64,000 bases of DNA, taken from Ampelomyces quisqualis. Its lineage: Eukaryota; Ascomycota; Dothideomycetes; Pleosporales; Phaeosphaeriaceae. The stretch lies in NCBI GenBank assembly GCA_018398575.1, contig JAGTXZ010000018.1:1612001-1676000 (forward strand). The letters run 5' to 3'. Each line of letters starts with the position of its first letter. Position 1 is the first letter of the stretch. Of this stretch, positions 10,927 through 21,536 are shown piece after piece. Below the pieces are notes generated by a model. The model was not told the DNA's origin and searched no databases. It was given only the letters and a program-made list of their open reading frames with translations. The translations under genes were made by a program, and so were the position numbers.

Positions 10927-12261
10927 TTAAGAGCTGTCCTGCAGACTTGGTATGACGGCTGCGCAAAAAGTTGAACAGCGTTGACTCCAAGCACAGGAGC
11001 CCTTCCCTTCAGACCCCGTGAGGTTCCTTGTGCTAGCGAAGCTCTTCTGACTAATATCGACCCTCTCTTCCACGTGGATTTCCAGCCCTTGACTGGCTTT
11101 GATACCCTGGGATAGCGCTGGTTGGTGTACTCCACTGTGATCGGCGCGCGATGTAGTAATTGGGTATCTTGATGCTCGACCGCACGATTGTGACAACACC
11201 ATGGGTGTCCTGCGGGTGTCGGAGCTCGAGTAGCCATTTCTCATTGTCGATAAAGTGGAGTAGCGCTTGAAGAAGACTTTCAATGCTGGAGCACTTGCAC
11301 ACATGACACCAAGATCTGCCTCAAGCGCGGTCCAAATCCAGCCATGATATGCATGCCAAGTAATGTCGTATGTGTCTTGTAAACATGAGTATGTTTAAGC
11401 TAACGCCATCGATAACAGAATTGACTCACAAAAGTAGACTTCTGGCGCGTTGACATATTTAGGTTCCAGACCAAGATTATGGGCAGCAAGCATAATATAA
11501 AATCCTGGATCGTCTCCACGATGGCACATGCAACTATGATGGATGCTTCATTCTGACATATCGAATCATTTTGTAGCTTCCAGCTAATATCGAAGAGGAG
11601 GAACAATCCCTCCACTGGCGTGCAGGTAAGGATAATTAGAAAGGCAAAGATAATGCTAGGTACGATGCAGAAAGCGATCATGCCCCAGACCGAGTATACG
11701 AAGGTATTTCTAAGGGTTCTAATTATGCGGCGGTAGAAAACCAGAATGGCGACCTTGATGAGTGTCGTCGAGGTAATGTACTTGAGTTCGATTGCCATTG
11801 TGATCTAAACTGTCAGCGACATATTACCTACGTTGCGAACTAGACTTACCTTTCGAGTCGTGATGTTACTCTCATTGGTCTGATTCCATACATGCCACTG
11901 GAAGCCATAGACTTTGATGGCTTCTCGTCATTAGCAGAACTTATACTGATAACAGGCTTAATTCACCTAGTATAGCAGATATCGTGAGTCCGAATACTGG
12001 TAGCATAGCCAGACTCATCAGAATGTCGTCCAATCCGGCGTTCTTGGTCAAAGCAAGTCGTACCCACATTCGTGCAATGTAGATCAGGAACGTAAGCACC
12101 ATCACGACGATGAGTACAGTTGGTGCTTCCCATCCTCGTTCGTCCGGATTTCTGAAATTAGGTAAAGGCCAGCTCTGGAGGACCTCTGGAGGAGGGTGGA
12201 GTCCGCCATCGCTAGCAATGAGGACATGCAGTCCTGCAGGGAGATCTGCAGCGTCAGCCAT
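10927..12261 (-). CDS. Fungal rhodopsin/SAT4-like membrane protein, one helix missing
   Basis: Member of the fungal seven-helix family often labelled rhodopsin-domain, SAT4-like or Pth11-related; roles are poorly known. Exons: 11967-12261, 11850-11920, about 11417-11804 and 10927-11375. TM1 (TVLIVVMVLTFLIYIARMWVR), TM2 (LDDILMSLAMLPVFGLTIS), TM3, TM4 (ending CTPVEGLF) and TM5 (DFILCLLPIILVWNL) are clear, as are the family segments YGFQWHVWNQT and TYDITWHAYHGWIWTALEAD. The stretch that normally carries TM6, between MSTRQK and TYDITW, is absent. The consensus donor GTGAGT at 11429 leaves the frame out by one; only a weak GTTATC donor at 11416 restores it, giving about 400 aa. The gene may therefore be a shortened functional form or an early pseudogene. 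The Ser/Thr-rich cytosolic tail is intact to the stop at 10927. Confidence 0.7.
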
Positions 12262-13378
12262 GGCTAGGGACTCGCTGGACGAGAGAAGCCTATTATATCG
12301 GTTCCTGGTAACGTTGGGCTTTTGTTCCTGAATACGGATGATGCGGGTCCTGGGTATAGATCAGCACATTTATGCAAGTCAGAAAGACCTCGTTGATGTA
12401 ATGGGCGCTAAAAGGTGAGTAGGTCGCTGTCATGCTGCACGGCCGTCAAACGCCAGTGGAGCACGCCACAGCCGTCGCTTACGCTACCACATATGTAGAC
12501 TGTGGCCGACCTCCAGCGAGTATGACGATTGCCTACAAACGTAAGTCGGACAGATTCAATATCTTAGTATGTGTCCGGTCGATCGTAACTACTTGCCCTG
12601 AAGATCACTGACAAAGAGTCATGCTTCAGAAGTTGTCCTACGGCTTGAGTGGAGACCGCATTGATACCATCCCATCAGCTCATCTCGAGTTAGAATTGGA
12701 ACTCCTCAGCTGTAAGAATCCGAATAATTTCGGCGTGATCCAGACATGATTCGAATGGGGCCTGCAATAAGCTGAATGAGGCACCGAACGGAGGCTTGCG
12801 AACCTGGTTGATAGATCGCTAGACACACAAAGTCCACGCGCTTGCTATCGCTTTCTGTAGCAGCTCTTACGTGGTGCCATGCAATTGCGATCGAGAGGAT
12901 GTCTTCAGAAGGCGGCCGGCGTGTGTCGGCGTCGCCGACCAGCCCACTGCAGTCCTACCCACTCCGTGCTAGTTCTCGCTAAAATCGTAGAACGTTCCTT
13001 TGGTACGGATGCGACTCTTTTTTTTTACCGTACGGAGTACTCCGTAGTTGAAGGTTGACTGCTAACCGACCAAGAACTACTACACCTATAACTTAGATAA
13101 CGACTCATCTTCAAGACGGAGAGATTGCTGATTGGTCTATTTTGCATGTAAAAACATCTCAAACATATAAAAAAACCTTGTAAACACAGACAAAGACTTG
13201 AGCGCTACGGGAATCACTTTCCACTTCATGCTCACATAGTGGTTTGTACAATGCCGAATATAAATCCAACAGATGTGTCAACGTAAGCCGTGGTATGTCT
13301 CAGCACCAGCCTTCATATCACGCCCCAAAATCCATCCAACATACATCCTGACTTTCACGGCATCGCCACTGACCTTCT
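12262..13378. other. Gene-free gap of 1.1 kb
   Basis: Upstream region of the rhodopsin-like gene and 3' flank of the Cys/His protein gene ending at 13379. It contains a poly-T run at about 13017-13026 followed by the 16-bp palindrome at 13031-13046. No open frame here is convincing. Confidence 0.6.
13031..13046. repeat. Perfect 16-bp palindrome, recurring motif
   Basis: TACGGAGTACTCCGTA is its own reverse complement. A 15/16 match lies at 59812-59827 and its right half (GTACTCCGTA) at 49311-49320. Recurrence of the same core in three separate intergenic regions suggests the footprint of a small dispersed element or a protein-binding site. Confidence 0.55.
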
Positions 13379-14380
13379 TCAATCAAGTGCGCACTTGGCC
13401 ATTGCCTCCCGCACCGCCTTTGTAACCTCATCCTCCAGCTTGAGCGCGATGCGAGTTTCGTAGAGAATCTCAGCCAAGTCGTCGGTTTCCTTGGACTCAG
13501 CAGCAGTGGCGGGTCCTTTGGTCTGAACTCGAGAAGCAGGGATGCGCTTGGTTCGAGGGCGCTTGTACTTCTTTCCGACCTTGGTAACCACGAAGGGTAG
13601 ATCTGGGACATCGTCTTCGTTGTCCTTGATGGACTGGCGTGGTTCCCAGACCTTGGAGTCGTCTTTGCTAGGGATTTGGTTTGAATCGTTGATCTTGTTG
13701 ACTTTGGTGCAGCGGGGGGTGAGATTGGTGCTCTTCGTGCGAGACACGGGAGATCGCGTGCTACGCCTGAATATATCAGGCTTTGAAGGTACGGCGGTGT
13801 ACTCGTCGATCCCGCGGAATCCTTCCTCTCGCAAGAACTGGTCGAAAAACTGCATCCTAGGATCGTCAAACTTGTTGACTATCATGCCTATCCGATGTCC
13901 TTTCTTATGGGCGTCCGTGATCTCCTTGTCGGCAATTTTTCGAATCTTTTCTTCGCGAATTGGACCGCCGTTACTCATGTCTTCGTCGTCGTGGTTTGAT
14001 AGGCTCATGCCCTGCAACTCCATCGCAATGCGCACATCTTTTATTGTGCAGTCTGGGCATATGAATGGGTAGTCTGGCTTAATCTTTTGGCAGTTAGAAC
14101 CACAAGAAGCGCCGGTATAGTATGCTTGGATGCGGTGGCCACACTTGAGGTCGTGGTAGCTGGATGAGGGTGTGCACACGCTGTACTTGGCGATGAACTC
14201 AGCTTCTTGGTCCTGTGACCGGCGCTGCTGGTACACTTTCCATTTGCTCTTGTAGCTGAAGCTTGGTGATGGGCCAGTTGACGAGGCATCATCCGCAGAA
14301 TTGAACCGAGGATAAGGTTGGAAACGCTGGGACGGGGCAGTTCGACGACCTCCCCGACCGGGGCGTCGAGTGTTTGCCAT
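13379..14380 (-). CDS. Hypothetical Cys/His-motif protein
   Basis: Single-exon protein of 333 aa that I cannot name. The N-terminus is basic and disordered (MANTRRPGRGGRR). A Cys/His cluster follows at about residues 79-110: LKCGHRIQ, CGSNC and FICPDC, a spacing that could hold zinc. The rest is charged and probably disordered, with DDEDMSN, a Lys/Arg-rich patch KKYKRPRTKR (possible nuclear signal) and a C-terminal helix-prone segment LAEILYETRIALKLEDEVTKA cut by a short polar stretch. The divergent neighbour at 14623 has the same order of motifs (LDCGH then FVCPQC), so the two may be distant duplicates. The start at 14380 is the first Met of the frame. Confidence 0.75.
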   Translation of the reverse strand: MANTRRPGRGGRRTAPSQRFQPYPRFNSADDASSTGPSPSFSYKSKWKVYQQRRSQDQEAEFIAKYSVCTPSSSYHDLKCGHRIQAYYTGASCGSNCQKIKPDYPFICPDCTIKDVRIAMELQGMSLSNHDDEDMSNGGPIREEKIRKIADKEITDAHKKGHRIGMIVNKFDDPRMQFFDQFLREEGFRGIDEYTAVPSKPDIFRRSTRSPVSRTKSTNLTPRCTKVNKINDSNQIPSKDDSKVWEPRQSIKDNEDDVPDLPFVVTKVGKKYKRPRTKRIPASRVQTKGPATAAESKETDDLAEILYETRIALKLEDEVTKAVREAMAKCALD

Positions 14381-14622
14381 GGTTGATTTGTGAGTCTCTT
14401 GGATCAGTGGAGATCTCTGGGGTTGTGGTGGGTTGCGGAGAAGACAACCAGCCAGGGGAAGGACTGGGTATTAAGTCCAAGGAGAAGCAAGTCTAAGGGC
14501 CTGCCACAGTCTGTGGCAAGTACGAGGATCTTGAAGAGGCGCCAGCTGGTCAGTGAATTTCACCACTGGTTCCAAAATCTTGAGAACTGTAGAATCACAG
14601 TGCTTCTCGAACCTGCATAGCT

Positions 14623-15639
14623 GTGTCCACTTTCGAACTCGAGATCTCAAGGTACCAATCTGACCCCAAAGTGCACAACGTTCCACACCATTCACTAAAC
14701 GCCAGAGCCCCTTTGGAGCGTAACATTGCTCTTCCCGAATCCCCATCAAACACAACCCCAACCCCCCGTCCAACATCCAAACCCAACCGCCCAAAAATGT
14801 CAGACAAGCTCAACTCAACATACAGCCCCCTGAACCCCACAACAACACCAACCGCCTCCAAGTCCCTACACCACCACCACCACCAATCCTCAGAATGCGC
14901 CAACCCAAACTCACCACACCACACCCTCGACTGCGGCCACGTAGTTGTGATCCCACATCTTCCCACCACCACACCAACGACACCTCCCACTACCAATCCC
15001 TCAACCAGCACTCCCGTCCCCAAATCCGCCCACGCATCAAATTGTCTGCGCCGCATTACAGCCCTGAAACCCTCACTCCCGCTATCCTGGCTCAAGAATA
15101 CACTCCCCGCGCGCTTTGTTTGCCCGCAGTGTGTGGAAATGTGTGTGCGCTGTGACTACGACTTGTTTGTGTTTCAGCAACCGGGTAGCGCGCGGCGGGG
15201 CAGGGAGGCGAACATTGAACTGTGGACGTACGAGGTTGTGTTGAGTATGGTGGAGGATGGGGGACGTATGTGTGAGGGTATGTGGGGGGTGTTTAGGATG
15301 GGGGAAGTTGGTGCGTATCGGGTGAGGGGGGGAAGTGATGGTGGTGAAGCGAGGCAGAGAGCGGAGGGATTTGTGGGGGTGGAGAAGTGGGAGATTCGGG
15401 ATCCGGTTGCTGATGGAGTTGGGCAGGATGAGAATGAGCATGGGCGGGAGATTGATGCTGAGGATGCTAGTCGTGTGACGGCGTTGAAGGCGCGGTATCA
15501 TGATCAGGCTATGAAGCAGCAGGATGAGATGGATGAGCTGGCTGAGAGGCTTGGAGATGCGAAGGTGGGCGAACTTGAAGGAGACATGGATATCGAGGAC
15601 TTGTTGAAGAGTCTGGAGTGGCTGGGGGCTTGCGAGTAG
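14623..15639 (+). CDS. Hypothetical Cys/His-motif protein, divergent partner
   Basis: Single-exon open frame of 338 aa with no recognised family. It has a Pro/Thr/Ser-rich N-terminal half with a His run (HHHHH at about residue 83), then LDCGHVVV, a Cys in ASNCLRR, and FVCPQCVEMCVRC, resembling the Cys/His cluster of the neighbouring minus-strand gene. The C-terminal part is acidic and ends in a likely helix (KQQDEMDELAERLGDAKVGE). The start is uncertain: Met59 at 14797 (MSDKLNS) is an alternative and would drop a poorly conserved-looking leader. Base composition is odd: the first half of the coding strand is very C-rich and the second half very G-rich. The two gene starts are 242 bp apart and probably share a promoter region. 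Confidence 0.65.
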   Translation: MSTFELEISRYQSDPKVHNVPHHSLNARAPLERNIALPESPSNTTPTPRPTSKPNRPKMSDKLNSTYSPLNPTTTPTASKSLHHHHHQSSECANPNSPHHTLDCGHVVVIPHLPTTTPTTPPTTNPSTSTPVPKSAHASNCLRRITALKPSLPLSWLKNTLPARFVCPQCVEMCVRCDYDLFVFQQPGSARRGREANIELWTYEVVLSMVEDGGRMCEGMWGVFRMGEVGAYRVRGGSDGGEARQRAEGFVGVEKWEIRDPVADGVGQDENEHGREIDAEDASRVTALKARYHDQAMKQQDEMDELAERLGDAKVGELEGDMDIEDLLKSLEWLGACE

Positions 15640-16837
15640 CTAGGACACAAAGCTAGGGACAATACTCCAGGCATGTGTTCATGTCGTGACAAGAATCCTC
15701 GACCCGGAGGTGCTCCAATTGCTCTTGTACCTCGTAGTCAGAATGGAGGAGAGACAATGGTCCTGTCAGAAGGATGGCAAGTTACTAATAAACAAGTGCA
15801 TAATGAGGAATTGACTATCAGACTTTACAAGAAGCTAGTTGCGCTAGATGCACTTCTGCTGTTCGAGCCTATCATTGTGTGCTTTACCTGTTGTGGCAGA
15901 ATATTGCGTGGCAAAGTTACTTCCGCCACATGTACTGGCAAAGTGCAGATGCCGTGTCATCGTGTAGATGTAGGGGTGAGGATACCGATGTTAGAAGTGG
16001 TATAGGTACCGCGGCTGGTGACCGCGGCAATGTAAGAAGAGCTCGAAGGCTGTTGAGGTTGTGGTGCGTGACGAAAGATGCAGAGCGCCCCCAGTAACAT
16101 GTGTGTACCTTCAAAGATTGCGGCGCGGTTTCGAACACGCAGTATACCGTCAGAATATGCTTGAAACATCGCAGACTCGCGCGAGCAAAATATGAGGCTA
16201 GGGGCGCCTGAAATTCGACGTCACCGCAAGTTAGTAGGTGGGATGAGAAGTTTCAGGCCCACGGAAACTATTGGAGCAGTCGAGACATGCGACTTTCGAA
16301 ATTCCTTGCAGGTGATCACTCTAGGTGTGGATTCAGTAACTGCAACTTTTTTATACATGATTTGAGCAGACAAGACGTCCGGGAACGGAGAGATGAGCTG
16401 GTCTCATGTACCATTAGCAGCCTATGTCCTCCGTGCCGCATATCCCATGTCGCACAGCCTGCAAGTGGAGGCTCATTCATTTCAAGACCTAGGAAACGAA
16501 GGTAAGACGTGGACCCAAAGGAAACTCGAAAGGCATACCAACAATCTGCTCGTCGTCCAGCTTGCAATGGAGGGGGCAACGGCATAGTAAGCAAGACGCC
16601 AAGTTGGTGACAGCCTCCTCAAACGCGTACCGAACAGTGTAGCCACGCCGGCAAATGTTTCGACCAGCACCACTCCAGAACGCCGTCCACGTAGTCGGAA
16701 CCGGACAACAAAATTCAATTCCATCATGATTCTGCGCAGTAGTCAAGGGTGAAAGATACCTCCGGGGTTGACAGTCCCTTCGATATCGATCGGTTCTCAA
16801 AGGTTTTACGTACCTCTCAAGAGTGTGGTTCTTGACC
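15640..16837. other. Gene-free gap of 1.2 kb
   Basis: Lies between the 3' ends of two converging genes. The longest open frames (15673-16005 plus, 16489-16860 minus) lack signal peptides, domains or splice continuity and are not called. The right end should be the 3' UTR of the splicing-factor gene. Confidence 0.55.
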
Positions 16838-18730
16838 TCAAAACTTGCTTGCGGCAGCACCCCAGAGAGAGTTGTAGATCTTGTCGATGACGTACGAGGC
16901 GCGGATCAAGCGATGGTTGAAGCTGCGACCGTTAAGTCCCTGGAGAGCTTTCTCTCCGCCCGTGACTGAATCGAACTTGACGTAGATGTCGCCATCAGTG
17001 TTAGGGTCGACAGCGATGTGGACAACCTTGCCGTACTTCTTGTCGCACTCAATCTTGACTTCGCCTTCGAGGTCTTTGATCCAGTTGTTGCCGTACTGCT
17101 TCTGTTCTCTGCAAACAATTAGCGCTGAAGTACTTGTCTTAGTTGCTTGGTGTACTCACGCGTCAGCATCAAAAGCGTTTTCGATCTTGACACACTTTGA
17201 AGCCATGGGCTTGTCGACGATGGGAGGACGAGGCTTGCCGATAACGAGTTGAGCACCGTTAGCAGTAGGGTCTGGTGCGTCGCGACGAGCTAGTGCGTTC
17301 ATCAGCTTGCTGCGATCGTACGTCTTGAAGTTGACTCCCGCAACGTCAGTGTCGTCCAAGGCTGATGCGCCACTGACACCACGATCATCCTTGCTGTGGG
17401 TGCGGTCAAAGACACCGCCGGAGCCACCAGCGTAGGCACCGCGACCACCAGCCCCACTAAAGGCTGATCCCTGGTAGCTCTGAGCCTGCTGGTTGAAGGT
17501 GCGTAGAAGACTAGCAGTAGACTCGGGGGTGAACTTGTCGTTTCCGAGACCGACACGAATCTGGCGACCAGCGAGCTCGAAGCCGTTCATCTCAGCCAAG
17601 GCCTCTTTGGCGTGCGAAGGGTCAAGGAATCTATCCACGTTAGCCTAGGCGACCAGTGTGTTGGACGGAATTCTACTCACTGGACGAAACCGTAGCCCTT
17701 GGAGCGGCCTGGGTTTGCCTCGTCGCGCTGAAGAATAACCTGCTCGAGCTCACCGTAGGGCTCAAAGATCTGCTTCAAATCAGGCTCGGTGACACTGAAG
17801 TGGATGTTGCCGACGTAGAGGCGGTGAAAGGGCGCGCCGTTGGCACCAGGGGCAGCGCCGCCTTCGGATGGTCGTGCAGCGCGATTCTTCTCGGCTTCGG
17901 TGAGTTGCGCAATGATGGGGACACCTTTCAATTTCTGACCAGTCAGCTCGAGTGCTTTGGCAACCGAGTCTTCATCCTTGAACTCAACGTAACCGACACT
18001 AGGAGACAGGTTAGCATAGGGCTGGGCAAGCGAGGCCCAACACAACGTACCCTTTAGAGCGGCCAGTGACACGGTCCTTGACAATCTGTGCTTCGACAAC
18101 AGGGCCAATGCACTCGAAGAAGGCACGCAGATGACGCTGCTCAGCACGCTGGGAGATCTGCTGCACGAAAATGGTGCGCTTGTCACGATCATCCTCGGTC
18201 GTCTCTGGCGATGCGGTCTTGTCGCGGCGGGAGTTGCGACGGTCGTCACCACCACCACGGCGGTCTCGGGACCTGTCACGGTTACGCTCGCGATACGACC
18301 TGTCGTCACGATCGCGATCGCGGCGGGGAGAGCGAGAGCGGGCGCGGCCGCTGCCACTGTAGTAATCACCGCCAATGTCACCTCGGCCTCGGCGGTTACC
18401 ACCACGATAACGATCACGCGAGGTGTCGCGGCGGAGCCTGTCTCGATCTTCATCTGTGTCAGCACCTCTGCTTGATCGGGGACGACTTCCATCTCTTCGC
18501 CGGTGGTCTCTCTCGCGGCTAGTCCGCCGGTATCCATTGGACTCACGATTACGATCTCTGCTCCTGTCACGGCGGTCCGAACGACGGTCGCGGTCACGGT
18601 CGCGGGGGCGATCATTTCGGTGGCTGTCGTTGTCGCGGGCCTCGCTGCTGGCCTGCAGATCGCGGCTCTTCTCTCGGAGCTCTCGCGCCGTCTCGTCGAG
18701 GAGCGCCTCGATGTCGTTGATGGTGGCCAT
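16838..18730 (-). CDS. RBM39/Rsd1-like splicing factor (RS domain, three RRMs)
   Basis: Nuclear RNA-binding protein related to human RBM39 (CAPER) and fission-yeast Rsd1, which act with U2AF and U2 snRNP at 3' splice sites. Predicted exons 18051-18730, 17681-17998, 17160-17630 and 16838-17108 give 579 aa. Order: MATINDIEALLDETARE, a long Arg/Asp/Ser-rich RS-like region (about residues 35-185), RRM1 starting RTIFVQQISQRAEQRHL with RNP1 GRSKGVGYVEF formed across the first splice joint, RRM2 starting RLYVGNIHFSVTE with RNP1 GRSKGYGFVQF formed across the second, a linker with FKTYDRSKLMNALARRD, and a third RRM of the UHM type with NGRSFNHR (RxF motif). The upstream Met at 18772 is less likely than 18730, because MATIND is the natural start of the family helix. 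Confidence 0.92.
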
Positions 18731-19307
18731 CGTGGGGCGGGTCCTAGGGTGCGATAAGTGGTATCGGTCCAAGTATTTGCGCGGTCACGGTGAAGTGCGA
18801 ATTGTGAATGCGGCGAGCTGCGAGGCTCAGATACTGGATTCAATTGCTGTACCGGCGAGTGCTCGCGCAAGCAGCTTCTTGCAGCAGAGAGCTGACTGTC
18901 TGATACCGAATTGCGCTCAACTAAACTCTGCTTGATCGAAGCGGTGTGGTCGCGCGCAATTTGCCGCGGTTGTTGTGTGGTTGAGGCGGGCAGGGACTGG
19001 CCTGGGCGCGATTTTGCAAGTTGCAGCCGCCGACTAGCGCTAGCGTGCAGTTACTAAGCAAGGCGGTCGTCACGTGAGAGGCCACTGGCAAACGGAGGCG
19101 ACGGTCACCAACATCATGGCAGCACTTGTGGCGCAAACAGTGAATCATCGCGCAACTTGTCGCGAGACAAGTGTCTATTACCATTACGAGTATAGTCGGA
19201 GGTGTGATCGTGACGGAGCGTAAAATGGTGCCCCCCTGTACGCCTAAAAGCCAGCCAGGCAAATTGCCAGTCTATGTACAGCCCTGATTGGAAATGCGTC
19301 GATGCGG
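18731..19307. other. Gap upstream of the splicing-factor gene
   Basis: Promoter and 5' UTR of the minus-strand splicing factor, plus 3' flank of the fatty acid hydroxylase gene (stop at 19308). No motif I can name. Confidence 0.6.
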
Positions 19308-20611
19308 TTACGTAGCCTTGATGACCTTGGACGGGCCCATCTCGAGCTCTGTGCCAAACACCCAGTCCCAAAAGCGGCTCGTGACACCGAAACCGTTTTG
19401 GTAGTCGGCGAAGTGGTGCTTGAGGTGGTACTTCTTGAGTTCTTGATAGTACGGGGGTAGCCTGAAGCGGTCAGCACGGCACTGTTGACCGAGGTTCACG
19501 AAAAACATACTTTTGGTGGTGAAGAAAGTAGTGGGTCATGTCATAGCACGTGTATCCAAAAATGCCACCACAATACGCAGCCAGAGCAGCATACCAGTTC
19601 CAAAAGATGATGGCGTGTGCAAACTTCCAGAAAGGCGCGGCGAGAGCGACAAACAATGTTGGAGGCATGACAAGCCTGTACTTGTCCATAGGGAGGTAGT
19701 GGTGAATGCCGTGAAGCAGGAAATGCAGAGTGATGCCGACGCGGTTATCTGGCAAATGTCTACATTGGTCAGCATAGCTCGCCACGGCAAGGGGGCTGCA
19801 CGTACTCGTCCAGGTGGAAGAGACAGCGGTGAAGTACATATTCGATGATTGTCCAGAATCCCAGTCCGAAGATCCAGTATCCAGCAGTAGCGGCTACCGA
19901 AAGCTCGCGCATGGCTATGGTGGTGCCGACAGCGACACATGGCCACCACAGAGAAGGTACAACCCACCAAGGCGTCTTGCTTAGAGGCTCCAGGAAATTG
20001 CCAAACAGTGGGGCTGAGTCGCCTCCCTTGTAGTGTCGAGGTCGGTGCACTTGTTCCAGGTAGAAGTCTTTTGAAAACCCGCCAAACCAGACCTGCATCA
20101 ACAAAGGCTTGCTGAGGTCCAAGAACTTGTGCTCTGTGTAATCCCGGTCTGGGTCGGTTTCCTTGGTCAAGTCATCTGCGGACGACATGCCCGTGGCAGC
20201 GTAAAGCGGTTTGCCACCCAAAGTCATGCCGTGCAGCTCCGCTTTGCCGGCTTGGGAGGGCGGCAGTGGGACGATTTCTGCAGGGTGTGCACTTTTCACC
20301 GCGCCGTTTAAGATGGGGTCGGTTGCCATGAATCCCACGAGACTCTCTTCCAAGATCTCATACGCAGAGTCGGAGTGGAAGTGTGATACCTCATCCTTGA
20401 GGATGTCCTCTACATCCTGTCCCGCATACTCGAGTATCAGCTCGCCGCCCCCTGGATGTCCATCCAAAAAGTCGGTCACGTCGTAGACCTTTGTGCCAAT
20501 GGTAACATAGCACGACTTTTCGTTGTTGTGGGATCGGACTTCGGCCGTCGGGATCATCGGAAGCGTACGGCCAGGCATGGTGGTGGTGGTGGTGGTGGTG
20601 GTTGTCGACAT
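19308..20611 (-). CDS. Fatty acid / ceramide 2-hydroxylase (Scs7-like)
   Basis: ER membrane di-iron enzyme that hydroxylates carbon 2 of the very-long-chain fatty acid in ceramide, as yeast Scs7 and human FA2H do. Exons 19806-20611, 19511-19759 and 19308-19461 give 402 aa. The N-terminal cytochrome b5 domain has the heme motif DGHPGG (His52) and a second heme His in VSHFHSD. The hydroxylase part has the histidine boxes HRCLFH, HFLLHGIHH, HYFLHH and HLKHH between membrane helices. Intron 1 (19760-19805) joins HLDE to HLPDNR and intron 2 (19462-19510) joins HHQK to LPPYY. The start is uncertain: Met1 is followed by nine Thr codons encoded by a trinucleotide run, and Met12 (MPGRTLP) may be used. 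It shares a 925-bp upstream region with the divergent thaumatin-like gene. Confidence 0.93.
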
Positions 20612-21536
20612 GCAGCCTGCGGTGGGGGAACTGGTGGTTTCGACCCGGAGATAACGGAGTCGGTCGTGGTGCCTGTAGAGATGTCGAGTCGCAGACGGTG
20701 GCGGGCGGGGGCGCAGGTGGAAGCTTCGGAACGCGCTCTCGATGACTGGGGCTGGAAGACAGTGCAAGGGCACGAAGAGGAACGGCAGGTACAAAGGAGT
20801 GAACGGCGTTGGAATGCGCAAGGTGAATGTGAGGAGAAGTGTGAGGAGAAGCAAGTCTGCACAGGCAAAAAAACACAAGTGTCGATAATGGTCAGGAGAG
20901 AATGACAGCCAAGACGCCGCGCAGATCTCACCAAGCAATCAATCGCGTGGTGGCGAGACATGCATCGCCCTCTTCCGCCCCCGACGCGCTAGCATCCAAT
21001 GTCTAATTACAGATGCATTTTCTGCTTGCTGTGTCAGCCGATCGAAATTGCAGTCCCGCAAGCAAATCACACTCGTCATGGATTCACGATTTCGCATGTC
21101 CTCGTCTCGTCCGGGCGGTGTTCTTATCCCCGGGAGATCCCTCGTCTGACGCAGGGTCCCCGAATCGGACAAGAATGCTGGAGCGATGAATGGTTGGATA
21201 TTTACTTACGTTTATCATTAATTGTCGTCCCTCTCTTTCTTCTGACCCGGGCCGTTGACCGTTTCAAGTGTGCCTGAAGGCTGAGTGGCTGTAGCCTTGT
21301 CAGCCACGACCTTCACCGTGCTTGCGTTACCGGCCATTGCAGGTTGGAACTTCCTCACAATGCCAACCATCGACCAGTCGTCGCCATGTTCCTGGATTTT
21401 GCCGTACGCTGCCACACTATATCACGACGGGCCAACTAACCTGCGTCTCCTACCACACCTTTAAAGACCATCTTTTGTCTTCCTCGAGCTCCTACAAGAC
21501 TGCGCGTATCTCACGCGCAGTCTTCTTTCTATCGCT
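20612..21536. other. Shared upstream region, hydroxylase and thaumatin-like gene
   Basis: The two genes are divergent, so this stretch should hold both promoters. A frame open upstream of the hydroxylase (to 20938, minus) continues in phase but reads as low-complexity, Ser/Pro/Arg-rich sequence and is more likely 5' UTR. Nothing else stands out. Confidence 0.55.

Noticed and set aside
6503..12261. Secondary-metabolite cluster around exporter, nitrilase and membrane protein
   Set aside because: No backbone enzyme (PKS, NRPS, terpene synthase) or tailoring set is present; co-location alone is weak evidence.
15673..16005. Plus-strand 110-codon frame starting MCSCRDKN
   Set aside because: No signal peptide, domain or splice support; lies in a 3' flank.
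18131..18935. Plus-strand Arg/Ser-rich and Thr/Val-rich open frames
   Set aside because: Complement of the RS-like region of the splicing factor; low-complexity shadow.
20612..20938. N-terminal extension of the fatty acid hydroxylase
   Set aside because: The frame stays open but the sequence is low-complexity and places a spurious membrane segment before the cytochrome b5 domain; family proteins start close to the b5 fold.
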